A program made the translations under genes and the position numbers. DNA of 64,000 nt, taken from positions 868,001-932,000 of the forward strand of contig PMSI01000003.1 in assembly GCA_003168375.1 (NCBI GenBank). The letters run 5' to 3'. The notes beneath the pieces are model-generated. The model had not been told where the DNA came from. It was given only the letters and a program-made list of their open reading frames with translations, and searched no databases. Positions 35,932 through 44,011 of this stretch are shown here, one piece after another; the stretch's first letter is position 1, and the number at the start of each line of letters is the position of its first letter. The stretch is from Vulcanimicrobiota bacterium. GTDB lineage: Bacteria; Vulcanimicrobiota; Vulcanimicrobiia; Vulcanimicrobiales; Vulcanimicrobiaceae.

Positions 35932-37452
35932 TCATTCTCCTTTCGACCGCGTCTGACCCGGTATCGCCAGCAGCGCGATCAGAGCGGCCAGCACGCAGAC
36001 GCCGGCCGATGCCGCCATCACCGCGCGGAATCCCGCCAAGTAGCCTTCGCGCACCGCTGCCGCGACGTCCGCCCGGTCGCGCGGCGGCACGTCGGGCGGC
36101 ACCGTCCCGGCATACAGGCGCGCGCGGTCGTCGTGCGCGATCTGGGCGGTCTGCGGGCTCACGTGATGACGCGCGATCCGGCGGTCGAACCCGCCGTTGA
36201 AGACGCCGGCGAGAACGATCCCCAACGCGGCGACCGCCAGCAGCCCCGCGGTGCGGGCGACGGCGTTGTTCACGCCCGACGCGACGCCGCTCTTCTCGTC
36301 GGGGACCGCGTCGAACACCGTGGTGGTGAGCGGGGCGACGAAGAGCGCGCCGCCGATACCGAGCAGCATCGCCGCCGGGAAGTACGTCGTCCAATACGAC
36401 CCGCCGAGGCCGGGCAGCGCGAACGCCACGAACCCGAGCGCCGCGACCAGCGCGCCCGCGACCAGCGGGATCCGCGCCCCGATGCGGTGGGTCAGACCAC
36501 CCGACCAGCGCGATGCGAAGAACATCGTCAAGACGAACGGCAGCAGCGACGCGCCGGCGGCGGTCGGCGTGTAGCCTTGCACGTCGACGAGCAGATAGGG
36601 CAGGAAGTACAGGCTGCCGCCGATCGCGGCGTAGAGGAAGAGCGTGTACAGGTTCGCCGCGGCGAAGGTGCGCGAGCGGAACAGATTAAGGGGCATCATC
36701 GGCGCGGACGAGCGGCGCTCGACGGCGACGAACGCGACCAGCAGCGCGATCCCGACCACGACGGCGGCGATTCCGAGCACACCGGGCCGGCCGCCCTGCG
36801 CGCGGATCAAACCGAAAGTGAACGCGCCGAGCCCGAGCGTGGCGAGGGCGGCGCCCGGGACATCGAGCCGCCGCGGCATCTCCTCGTCGCGGCTTTCGGC
36901 GTACCCGCGCCACGAGATGACGATCACGGCGATCGCGATCGGGATGTTGATCAGGAACACCCACCGCCACGACGCGTGCTGCGCCAGCCAACCGCCGATC
37001 ACCGGTCCCAGCGCGCCGGTGATCGACGCGAAGCCCGACCAGGTCCCGATCGCACGGCCGCGCTCGTCGCCGGTGAACGTCGCGCTGATGAGCGCGAGCG
37101 ACTCGGGCATCGCGCAGGCGGCACCGATCCCCTGGATGCAGCGCGCCGCGATCAGCACGGAGACGTTCGGCGCGAAGACACACGCCAGCGAGGAGAGGGC
37201 GAAAATGACGATGCCGCTCAGGAAAAGGCGCTTGCGGCCGTAGAGATCGCCGAGCGACCCGCCGAGCAGGATCAAGGCCGACAGAAAGAGCGAGTAGCCC
37301 TCGATGACCCATTGCATCTGCGCGGCGTCGGCCCCGAGTTCGCGCTGAATCACGGGAAGCGCGACGTTGACCGCGCTCCCGTCGATGAACGTCATCGCCG
37401 AGCCGAGGATCGCCGCGACGAGGACCCACGTCTTCGCCGACGTCTTCGCCAC
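35932..37452 (-). CDS. MFS multidrug-type exporter, DHA2 family (14 TMS)
   Basis: 506-aa drug:proton antiporter of the EmrB/QacA group. DGSAVNVALPVIQRELGADA in the first helix region is the DHA2 signature (motif D1), and LGGSLGDLYGRKRLFLSGIV is MFS motif A. GPVIGGWLAQHASWRWVFLI is motif C and marks an antiporter. Fourteen helices are predicted. The start is GTG at 37452. It is divergent from the selenoprotein gene across only 55 nt. Substrate is unknown. Confidence 0.88.
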   Translation of the reverse strand: MAKTSAKTWVLVAAILGSAMTFIDGSAVNVALPVIQRELGADAAQMQWVIEGYSLFLSALILLGGSLGDLYGRKRLFLSGIVIFALSSLACVFAPNVSVLIAARCIQGIGAACAMPESLALISATFTGDERGRAIGTWSGFASITGALGPVIGGWLAQHASWRWVFLINIPIAIAVIVISWRGYAESRDEEMPRRLDVPGAALATLGLGAFTFGLIRAQGGRPGVLGIAAVVVGIALLVAFVAVERRSSAPMMPLNLFRSRTFAAANLYTLFLYAAIGGSLYFLPYLLVDVQGYTPTAAGASLLPFVLTMFFASRWSGGLTHRIGARIPLVAGALVAALGFVAFALPGLGGSYWTTYFPAAMLLGIGGALFVAPLTTTVFDAVPDEKSGVASGVNNAVARTAGLLAVAALGIVLAGVFNGGFDRRIARHHVSPQTAQIAHDDRARLYAGTVPPDVPPRDRADVAAAVREGYLAGFRAVMAASAGVCVLAALIALLAIPGQTRSKGE

Positions 37453-37507
37453 GAGGACGATGATCGGGTATCATGGTGGCCCACCCCTGCACGCTGAGAG
37501 GAGACCG

Positions 37508-38071
37508 ATGAGCGAGATCGCGTGGCTCGGATCGCTCGACGAGGCGCTGCGCGCGGCGCAGGCCGGCGAGAAACTCGTGTTGCTGGACGTGTTCAACCCT
37601 GGTTGAGGGGGCTGCAAAGCACTGGATACCGTGACGTATCCTGAGACCCCGGTGCGCGAGGCGATCGAACGCCTCACCGTGCCGCTTCAGTTGGACAACA
37701 CCGCCGACGCCAGCCAGGCCGTCCTGGACCGGTACCGCCACGTCTGGACGCCCGACCTGCGCATCCTCGACACGGACGGCACCGAGCTCTACCGCTGGAA
37801 CGGTTACCTGCCGCCCTACGAGTTCGCCCCGCAGCTGATCGCCGCGGTCGCCCACGCGCGGCTGCGCCGCAAAGAGTACGACGCGGCGAAGGCGCTCTAC
37901 GAGGAAGCGCTGCGCCGGTTCCCCACCGCGCTGATCGCCGCCGAAGCGCAGTACTATGTCGGCGTGAGCGCGTACCGAGCCTCACACAACGCGAACGATC
38001 TGCTGCATGCCTGGCACGAATTGGAGAAGTCCTATCCCCAAAGCGACTGGACCGTCAAGCAAAACTTCTAA
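37508..38071 (+). CDS. Probable selenoprotein: thioredoxin-fold protein with UGGC redox motif and TPR-like tail
   Basis: Read through the in-frame TGA at 37604-37606, this is one 187-residue protein. AGGAG precedes the ATG by 5-6 nt. Residues 1-32 (MSEIAWLGSLDEALRAAQAG, then KLVLLDVFNPG) give the first thioredoxin strand. Residue 33 is the TGA, followed by GGCKALDTVTYP, so the motif is Sec-Gly-Gly-Cys where relatives have a CxxC- or GC-type site. VWTPDLRILDTDGTELYRWN is the cis-Pro strand region and the last ~75 residues form TPR-like helices. A SECIS-like hairpin follows at 37624-37641. A simple nonsense mutation is the alternative, but both halves keep the frame and family pattern. Likely a thiol-disulfide or peroxide reductase. 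Confidence 0.85.
37624..37641 (+). promoter_or_regulatory. Bacterial SECIS-like hairpin in the selenoprotein gene
   Basis: GGATAC (37624-37629) pairs perfectly with GTATCC (37636-37641) around the loop CGTGAC. The loop begins 23 nt after the UGA and contains G-U near its start, as expected for a SelB-binding bacterial SECIS. An extra C-G pair closes below a T-T mismatch. Confidence 0.65.
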
Positions 38072-38615
38072 GGCCGCGAAGAAGAAATCGCCGCCGATAC
38101 GGATCCCCAAGCGCCCGACGCCCGAGGACCGCATTCCGCGCGTCGTCGAGAATCCGACGCTCAGCGATCACCTCGCAGTGATGACGCGCGCGGTGATGCA
38201 GGCCGGCATGTCGTGGGCGTTCATCGACGTGCGCTGGGACGATCATGTCGCCGGGTTCGAGAACTTCGCCGTCGACAAGGTCGCGGCATACGGCGACGCC
38301 GACGTCGACCGGCTCATGAACGCCGACGGCGTTGTCCACTCGAAGTCGAAGATCGAAGGCACGATCCGCAACGCCCGGGCCCTGATCGAGTTGGAACGCG
38401 AGCACGGCTCGATCCGCGCATACCAGACGTCGTTCGCCGACTACGACGCGATCCGAAAAGACACGAAGAAGCGCTTCGCCTTCATGGGCGATCTGAGCAC
38501 GTACTACTGGCTGTTCCGAACCGGCGCGCCCGTCCCCGACCTCGAGGAGTGGATGAAAGGCCAAGAGCGCGACCACCCCCGCATGCGCGAGATGGTCCGC
38601 CGCAACATCGCCTGA
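38007..38615 (+). CDS. DNA-3-methyladenine glycosylase I (Tag)-like protein
   Basis: 202-aa protein. After a basic, Pro/Lys-rich N-terminus (residues 18-45), the fold resembles the HhH-GPD-type alkyladenine glycosylase Tag: MTRAVMQAGMSWAFIDVRWD, FENFAVDKVAAYGDADVDRL and SKSKIEGTIRNARALIELER. Tag removes 3-methyladenine from DNA. The zinc-binding Cys/His residues of classical Tag are not evident, so it may be a divergent member. The ATG at 38007 lies within the end of the selenoprotein gene (65-nt overlap); no later in-frame start precedes the fold. Coupled translation is likely. Confidence 0.75.
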   Translation: MPGTNWRSPIPKATGPSSKTSKAAKKKSPPIRIPKRPTPEDRIPRVVENPTLSDHLAVMTRAVMQAGMSWAFIDVRWDDHVAGFENFAVDKVAAYGDADVDRLMNADGVVHSKSKIEGTIRNARALIELEREHGSIRAYQTSFADYDAIRKDTKKRFAFMGDLSTYYWLFRTGAPVPDLEEWMKGQERDHPRMREMVRRNIA

Positions 38616-38672
38616 CCCCGTAACCGGGCTGTAACCAGCGCTCGCTATCGTTAGCGTAGGCGATGGGGTGCA

Positions 38673-38705
38673 TGACGGCTCGCACCCGACGAGGTGCAGC
38701 CGTCA
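38673..38705 (+). promoter_or_regulatory. Strong hairpin in the leader of the papain-like protease operon
   Basis: TGACGGCT (38673-38680) pairs with AGCCGTCA (38698-38705), and inside them GCACC (38682-38686) pairs with GGTGC (38693-38697) around a 6-nt loop, with a single bulged C. It ends 79 nt before the operon start. There is no T-run, so it is either a Rho-type end signal for the upstream gene or a structured 5' leader. Confidence 0.5.
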
Positions 38706-38784
38706 CGGCCTTAACGTCGCTCCGGCGCACCCGAGGAATCGGATTCCGCTTCTTTCGTTGTGCCTGTTACGCCGAGAGGTGACG

Positions 38785-39339
38785 ATGATCGCAAGCTCTA
38801 CGCCCGTTTCCTTCACGGTCAGTGCGGCCGGCGCCGCGCCCGGATTTTACTTCGAAGCCCAACTTACCTCGAATCTGTGTTGGGCGGCGTCCATCCGAAT
38901 GGTCGCGAATCGCATGGGGCTGCCGGCCCGGCACCTGCAATGCGAGATGCCAACGTACTACTTCGGAGCGGACAATTGTTGTCCGCAACCCGACGAGTTC
39001 TCGGACTGCAACAAGCCGCTTGACGTCACCGCCTTTGCGGGCGTCGCGAGCGACTGGGGGATCAATGCCACGTTGCACGACGCGCGTCCGGGCACCGTTC
39101 CGATCCAGTCGGTGATCGATCAACTGACGGCCGGACGGCCCGTGCCGGTCTTCTTCGCTTGGACGGACGGCGGGCGCCAAGGCCATTTTGCCGTCGTGGG
39201 CGCGGTCAACACGGCTGGCCCAGAACCGCTCTTTCTGATGCTCGACCCCGGCCAGCCCGGCCCGGGCACCGTCACGGCGCGCGGTCTCGCGACCGCGTAC
39301 GGCTCCGGCGAATGCATCATTGCGTGGCAGTTGGGTTAG
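38785..39339 (+). CDS. Papain-like cysteine peptidase (AvrRpt2/C39-like)
   Basis: 184-aa predicted peptidase. The nucleophile is Cys31 in LTSNLCWAASIRMVANRMG, a clear CWAAS active-site helix. The histidine is in GRQGHFAVVGAV, and LFLMLDPGQP gives the Asp/Asn position. Several further cysteines (CEMPTYYFGADNCCPQPDEF) recall the papain-like family in which CWAAS and CCxP motifs co-occur. No signal peptide is seen. AGAGGTGA lies before the ATG. It is the first of three closely spaced genes (5 nt, then an ATGA overlap). Substrate unknown; precursor or effector processing is inferred. Confidence 0.72.
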   Translation: MIASSTPVSFTVSAAGAAPGFYFEAQLTSNLCWAASIRMVANRMGLPARHLQCEMPTYYFGADNCCPQPDEFSDCNKPLDVTAFAGVASDWGINATLHDARPGTVPIQSVIDQLTAGRPVPVFFAWTDGGRQGHFAVVGAVNTAGPEPLFLMLDPGQPGPGTVTARGLATAYGSGECIIAWQLG

Positions 39340-39343
39340 GAGC

Positions 39344-39901
39344 ATGGCACAATCACTTTCGCTCGGCGCAACCGCAGCACCGAAGATCGTAGCTCAGGTC
39401 ACCCCAATGCTCCAGGTGTTGGGAAGGGCGGGTCGATTTCGGCTCGGCGAATCGTTCGAACTCTGGCACGTCGACCGAACCCGTCTCGCCGACGCAGCAA
39501 CGCTCGACGATACCGTCGTTTTTTCCGGATCGGCACATCATCAAATCTACGCCGACGACGACAATGGGCAACACTTCGTCGCCCTGACGACGGTCGACGA
39601 CGCACTCGGACAGATGACGGTCCACTCCCTCGGCAGCGGCGATCTAGCGAGATCCGTATCGGCTGCGATCGGCTACTTCGACGACACGGAGGCTCGCGAC
39701 TCGACCGAGGTCGCGCGCCTGCTCAGCGCAGCGTCGCTGCACGTGCGCGCCCTATGGCTCCCCGAGTCGTCGTCGGTGTACGTGCTGCATGCTCCGGAAC
39801 GCCGCATTGAAGGGCGAGGTGGACCGCATTCCGCGCCTGATCTGCTGCACTACCTGCAAGTCCTTGCCACCCGCATTCCATCAGGAAGGCACACACGATG
39901 A
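39344..39901 (+). CDS. Unknown protein coupled to the papain-like peptidase
   Basis: 185-aa soluble protein, no family recognised. It begins MAQSLSLGATAAPKIVAQVT and has a central beta-rich part (VVFSGSAHHQIYADDDNGQH) and a helical C-terminus (DLLHYLQVLATRIPSG). AGGAG sits 1-2 nt before the ATG, closer than ideal, so translation probably depends on coupling to the gene before. It ends in an ATGA overlap with the secreted protein gene. An inhibitor, chaperone or adaptor for the peptidase is possible but unproven. Confidence 0.6.
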   Translation: MAQSLSLGATAAPKIVAQVTPMLQVLGRAGRFRLGESFELWHVDRTRLADAATLDDTVVFSGSAHHQIYADDDNGQHFVALTTVDDALGQMTVHSLGSGDLARSVSAAIGYFDDTEARDSTEVARLLSAASLHVRALWLPESSSVYVLHAPERRIEGRGGPHSAPDLLHYLQVLATRIPSGRHTR

Positions 39902-41601
39902 AGCGCTTTACCGTCGCGACACTGAGCATGGTGCTGCTCGCGATTCCGGCGATTGCCGGCGCGCAATCTCAAGTCGGACCTCCCGCGCCGACGCCGACGC
40001 CATTGCCCCCCGGTCCGCATTTCAGCGCGACGAGTTCCGCGGTGTTCAAGGCGACAGGTCCTTTAAACGTCCTCTACGTCGACTACGATCCTTTGCACTA
40101 CACAAACGCCAAGGTCATCGTCACGACGAAGACGATCGATGCGCCCGACATCTCCAAGGTCTTCGCTCCGCTGACGGGCGGCAGCACCAAAGGCGTCGTG
40201 CCTACGGTCGCCGGCGACGTTGCCGCGGTGGTACGTGCCATCAACGGAGACAGCGAGCAGGCATGCATGAAGCTGGGCACGTCGAGCGCCGCCTATTTCA
40301 CCTGCCGCGCCAACGACGCGGACGTCGAAATCACGACCCTTGCCGCAATCTACGCACGCGACCTTGCGCGCGCGGATGCGCTCCTCGATCCTGCATCCGG
40401 AGAGATTGCCAAGGAGGTCGCGAAAGATGATCAGCTCCTTTCCGGTTCGCCGCGCGGCGGACTGAGCCCGACGGTCACGATACCGAACCGTGCCAAATCC
40501 GAAGCCGCCGACCTCGCCGGCCGATTGTCTTCGGATCCGCATCACGGATGGCAGGACGTTATCGTGAACGGTTACGACCCGAACAATCCGGCCGGCAGTC
40601 CTACGCCGCCCGCTCCGACGCCCTTCTTACCATCGCAGGGTCGGCCGGCGCGTCCGAGCCCTCGCTGTGCCCCCGTTGCCGCGCTACCTCCACCTCCCGC
40701 CTCGGAGGTTCCCGGCCTCATCGAGATCACGGATGGTTGCGCGACGCTGTTGGCAATGGACCTGGACCGGCTTAGCAAAGATGCCAACGCCGCGCGCAAC
40801 TCCGCAAACGCGGCCGGGCGGGCAGCATTCGACGCCCCCATTCAAGCACTCGACGCGAAGCGGAAGCTCCTGGCCCCCTACGTCACAGGTGGGACGGACG
40901 CAACGACGATCGCGACCTATCATGCTCGACTGGCCCAGATCGATGCCTGGGCGCGGCGCTTCTACGCCGTGAATTCCAACGATTTCAGCATCGGAACATC
41001 GACGCCATGCAACACGGGTGCCGGCGGCTCGACGGCGACCGTCCACTTCACCGCCAACGACCGCTTTGCAGGGACGATCGACCCGAAAAAACCCGAAGTC
41101 GACAAGGACGTTGTCGTTGTTACGTGCTATTCGCCGCTCGTCGTGGGTGCCGCGGGAGGGTGGAGCTTCATCCCACAGACGACGTACTTTGTTTCACAGT
41201 CATCGGTGCAAACAAACGGTCCGTCGACTGGTAACCCACCCTCACCCGCCCCGGCATTTCAGACAACCTATCAACTTCAGCAGTCTCAGAATCCCGGGCG
41301 CACCATTGCCGGAGTCTTCCTGCACCGGTGCCTGTGCCAAAATCCAAGCGACGGCGCGAATGCGTATGCGTCTTTCGCGCTTGCTGGCGCGGCGAAGGAC
41401 TTTCCGAACGTCCTCCTCGGCCTCAGCATCGGTTTCAACCATCAGTACTTCCTGACGGTCGGCGGTAATTACGGGAGCGACACGACGCTCACGAGTCCAA
41501 ACAAGGTCGGGGACTTCGTGCCGTCCGGATACTCCATCCAGACCGGAAAGCGTTACGTCGTAAAGCCCGCGATTACTTTCGGAATCGCTACCGGCAAGTA
41601 A
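39898..41601 (+). CDS. Secreted protein of unknown function, possible envelope beta-structure
   Basis: 567-aa exported protein. A clear Sec signal (MKRFTVATLSMVLLAIPAIA, then GAQSQ) is followed by a Pro/Thr-rich linker and a ~140-aa domain (PLNVLYVDYDPLHYTNAKVI). A proline-rich spacer (PTPPAPTPFLPSQGRPARPS) and a helical segment (LDRLSKDANAARNSANAAGR) come next. The C-terminal ~150 residues alternate short strands (ITFGIATGK at the end). Four to six cysteines (CLC, CNTG) could form disulfides. No family is recognised. It is the third gene of the peptidase trio and a plausible secreted target or carrier. Confidence 0.65.
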   Translation: MKRFTVATLSMVLLAIPAIAGAQSQVGPPAPTPTPLPPGPHFSATSSAVFKATGPLNVLYVDYDPLHYTNAKVIVTTKTIDAPDISKVFAPLTGGSTKGVVPTVAGDVAAVVRAINGDSEQACMKLGTSSAAYFTCRANDADVEITTLAAIYARDLARADALLDPASGEIAKEVAKDDQLLSGSPRGGLSPTVTIPNRAKSEAADLAGRLSSDPHHGWQDVIVNGYDPNNPAGSPTPPAPTPFLPSQGRPARPSPRCAPVAALPPPPASEVPGLIEITDGCATLLAMDLDRLSKDANAARNSANAAGRAAFDAPIQALDAKRKLLAPYVTGGTDATTIATYHARLAQIDAWARRFYAVNSNDFSIGTSTPCNTGAGGSTATVHFTANDRFAGTIDPKKPEVDKDVVVVTCYSPLVVGAAGGWSFIPQTTYFVSQSSVQTNGPSTGNPPSPAPAFQTTYQLQQSQNPGRTIAGVFLHRCLCQNPSDGANAYASFALAGAAKDFPNVLLGLSIGFNHQYFLTVGGNYGSDTTLTSPNKVGDFVPSGYSIQTGKRYVVKPAITFGIATGK

Positions 41602-41606
41602 GGAAA

Positions 41607-41650
41607 TACGCACCCTTCGTTCGCAGATCACGGCGAACGAAGGGTGCGTA
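41607..41650. terminator. 18-bp perfect inverted repeat between convergent genes
   Basis: Arms 41607-41624 (TACGCACCCTTCGTTCGC) and 41633-41650 are exact complements with an 8-nt loop. It lies 6 nt after the stop of the secreted protein and 102 nt before the stop of the convergent histidine kinase. No T-run is present on either strand, but the stem is strong enough to act as a bidirectional end signal. Confidence 0.6.
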
Positions 41651-41752
41651 AAGGGGGACCTCGTGAAGCCTAGTGCGTGACATCCGACTGAGACTTCCAG
41701 ATCTCGTTGGCTTGCTGGCGGATGACGGCGGCGGTCCAGTTTGGTCGAGGGG

Positions 41753-43324
41753 CTACTCGCCCGCGGCGCCGGCCGCGGCGGTCGGCTGCGGGCGCGGTTC
41801 GCGCTTGCGCACGCGATCGGCGCGTAGGTTCAGCGCGAACGTCGTTCCGGCCGGTGACGTCTCGGCGAGTACGAGCGTTCCGCCGGCCCGTTCGAGCGCA
41901 CGCTTCGCGATCGCGAGCCCGAGACCCGAACCCTCGACGTCGCCGCGGGTCGCGCCTCGGTAGAAGCGATCGAAGATTCCCTCGCGGTCGTCGGGATGGA
42001 TACCCGGCCCGAGGTCGGAGACCGTCACCGCCACGCCTTCGTTGGCCGCGGCCGTCGCGACGCGGATCCGCGTTCCCCGCGCGTACTTCATCGCATTGTC
42101 GACGACGTTCGCGATCGCTTCCTGAACCTCGCTCTCGTTCCCGATCACGGCCGCATCGACCGCGCAGTCGAGCTCGATCTGCAGCGAGGGCTCGAGCAGT
42201 CGCCGTGCGTCGACCAACTGCTCCAGCAGCGGGCAGAGCTCGAAGAGCTCCGGCGGACGGACGTCATCGCCTTCCATGCGTGCCAGCAGTACGAGGTTGT
42301 CGATCAGGGTGCGCATCCGGGCGCCCTCGATCGAGATCGCCGAGAAGATCCGCCGCGAACGCTCGTCGCCCGCATCGGCCTTGCGCTTGAGCAGATCGAT
42401 GTAGCCGAGCACGATCGTCAGCGGCGTGCGCAGTTCATGCCCAGCGTCGGCGACGAACTGCCGCATCTGCGACTCGGCCTGCGCGCGCTCGGCGAACGCG
42501 GCCGCGACCTGCGAGGCGGCGGCATTGTACGCCACGGCGATCGCGTCGAAGTCGCTCTTCCCCGCCACGGCGATCGGCTGCGGCGTGAAGTCGCGCGTCG
42601 CGAAACGCTGCAGCGCGCGCGTCACCTCGACCAGCGGCTGCAGCACTTGGCCGGTGACGTAGCGGCCCGCGAACCACGCGAGCACGCCCGCCAGCGCACC
42701 GACCAGCACCGCGCCGGCCAGCAGCCAGAGCGCGACGCGCTGGGTTGCGTCGGGATCCGCGCCGACGCGCAGATCGCCGTTCAACAGATCGATGCGCTGA
42801 AAGTGGACGCTGAGCGCTGCCCCGATCGCGAAGCCCATGCGGCTGCCCTCGGAGCGGAATTCGCGCGGATCCCGGTTCTCGAACACCTGTCCGTTCACGA
42901 CGACGTACGGCGGGATCGGTGGACCGGAGGCGGCCGGCAGCCGCGCGTCGAGCGTTTTTCCCGGCGCCGCCGACGGCGCCGGTGTCGCCAGAGACGGAAG
43001 CATCAGCTGCGGCGCACGGGTCGTGCTCGGCGCACCCGGCGGCCGGCCCTCGCGCGGAAACGGGCCGGCGGCGACCATCCGGATCCCCGGATGCGCCAGC
43101 CGCTTCTCGATCTCCACCGCGGCGTTGACGAACGACTGCCGCTGCATCGCCGCCCGCAGCGCGAAGGCTTGCGCGTCGCGCGCGTCGGTGTCGATCGTGT
43201 CTTGAATACCGCGGACGTACACCATCATCGCGACGACGGCGAACGCGAGCGAGACCGCGAGCACCATCGACACGCCGGCTGCAACGTACCAGGCGGTCAG
43301 CCGGCGCGCAAACGGCGTGAACAT
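41753..43324 (-). CDS. Sensor histidine kinase (HAMP-HisKA-HATPase)
   Basis: 523-aa membrane sensor. TM1 is at about residues 12-36, a Pro/Ala-rich periplasmic domain runs to ~195, TM2 is ~197-219, and HAMP follows. The H box is DAGHELRTPLTIV with His296 as phosphoacceptor. The N box is NVVDNAMKYA and the G boxes are DLGPGIHPDD and GSGLGLAIAK. The start at 43324 overlaps the regulator stop by one base, so the pair is coupled. The ligand is unknown; the adjacent TonB-type receptor gene suggests envelope or nutrient sensing. Confidence 0.93.
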   Translation of the reverse strand: MFTPFARRLTAWYVAAGVSMVLAVSLAFAVVAMMVYVRGIQDTIDTDARDAQAFALRAAMQRQSFVNAAVEIEKRLAHPGIRMVAAGPFPREGRPPGAPSTTRAPQLMLPSLATPAPSAAPGKTLDARLPAASGPPIPPYVVVNGQVFENRDPREFRSEGSRMGFAIGAALSVHFQRIDLLNGDLRVGADPDATQRVALWLLAGAVLVGALAGVLAWFAGRYVTGQVLQPLVEVTRALQRFATRDFTPQPIAVAGKSDFDAIAVAYNAAASQVAAAFAERAQAESQMRQFVADAGHELRTPLTIVLGYIDLLKRKADAGDERSRRIFSAISIEGARMRTLIDNLVLLARMEGDDVRPPELFELCPLLEQLVDARRLLEPSLQIELDCAVDAAVIGNESEVQEAIANVVDNAMKYARGTRIRVATAAANEGVAVTVSDLGPGIHPDDREGIFDRFYRGATRGDVEGSGLGLAIAKRALERAGGTLVLAETSPAGTTFALNLRADRVRKREPRPQPTAAAGAAGE

Positions 43325-44007
43325 CAGTGTGTGCGCAGCGCGTAACCGGCGCCGCGGATCGTTCGGATCAGCTTCGGCTCGAAACCGGCGTCGATCTTGG
43401 CGCGCAGATACGAGACGTACGTCTCGACGGCGCCGGGGCCGACGTCGCGGTCCGTTCCCCACACGAGGTCGAGCAGCTGGTCGCGCGTGAACACGCGCTC
43501 CGGGTTGCGCACGAAGGTGAGCAGCAGCGCGTATTCGCGGGCCGACAGTTCGATGCGACGGTCGCCGCGCTTCACGTCGCGCCGGTCGAGGTCGATCGTC
43601 AGGTCGGCGTAGGAGACGATCGACGGCTGCTCGAGACGCGGCCGGCGGAGCGCGGAGTGCAGGCGCGCGGCGAGCTCCGACATCTCGAACGGCTTCGGGA
43701 TGTAGTCGTCGGCACCGCGCCGCAGCCCGGTGATCCGGTCGTCGGTATCGGCCTTCGCGCTGAGCATCAGGATCGGCGCTTCGGTGATCCGGCGCAGCAT
43801 CGGCAGCAGCTCGAGGCCGTCGACGAACGGCAGCATGACGTCGAGCACGATCGCGTCCGGGCGCCACTCGCGCACGAGCTGCAGCCCGGTCCGCCCGTCG
43901 GGGGCCGACCGGACCTCGAAGCCGTCCTCGGCGAGCCCGAGCTCGAGGAGATCGCGCAGATGACGCTCGTCGTCGATCACGACGACCCGGGGTGCAGTAG
44001 CGGCCAT
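43324..44007 (-). CDS. OmpR/PhoB-type response regulator
   Basis: 227-aa regulator. The receiver domain has IDDERHL (acidic pocket), Asp56 in DAIVLDVMLP as phosphoacceptor, LSAKAD (Thr/Ser switch) and the lysine in YIPKPFEMSEL. The C-terminal winged helix includes ELSAREYALLLTFVRNPERV and VETYVSYLRAKIDAGFEPKL, then IRTIRGAGYAL. The ATG 44007 (MAATAPRVVVIDDE) was chosen over a longer open frame. It forms one unit with the kinase and lies 4 nt after the TonB receptor gene, so all three are probably cotranscribed. Confidence 0.94.
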   Translation of the reverse strand: MAATAPRVVVIDDERHLRDLLELGLAEDGFEVRSAPDGRTGLQLVREWRPDAIVLDVMLPFVDGLELLPMLRRITEAPILMLSAKADTDDRITGLRRGADDYIPKPFEMSELAARLHSALRRPRLEQPSIVSYADLTIDLDRRDVKRGDRRIELSAREYALLLTFVRNPERVFTRDQLLDLVWGTDRDVGPGAVETYVSYLRAKIDAGFEPKLIRTIRGAGYALRTH

Positions 44008-44011
44008 GCTG

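Noticed and set aside
37465-37510. GCTGAGAGG upstream of the selenoprotein start suggested a TPP riboswitch fragment
   Set aside because: Only that short motif is present; the partner GAACCTGATC-type half and enough length for the fold are missing.
37367-37606. 79-aa open frame ending at the TGA
   Set aside because: Its first half lies upstream of a good ribosome site in sequence antisense to the MFS gene; the real frame starts at 37508 and reads through the TGA.
37631-38071. Separate 146-aa protein starting MTYPETPV
   Set aside because: The start would be a GTG inside the SECIS loop with no ribosome site, and the protein would lack its first thioredoxin strand; it is the second half of the selenoprotein.
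41753-43867. 704-aa fused regulator-kinase reading frame
   Set aside because: The upstream part is the regulator gene read in another frame; the kinase starts at ATG 43324.
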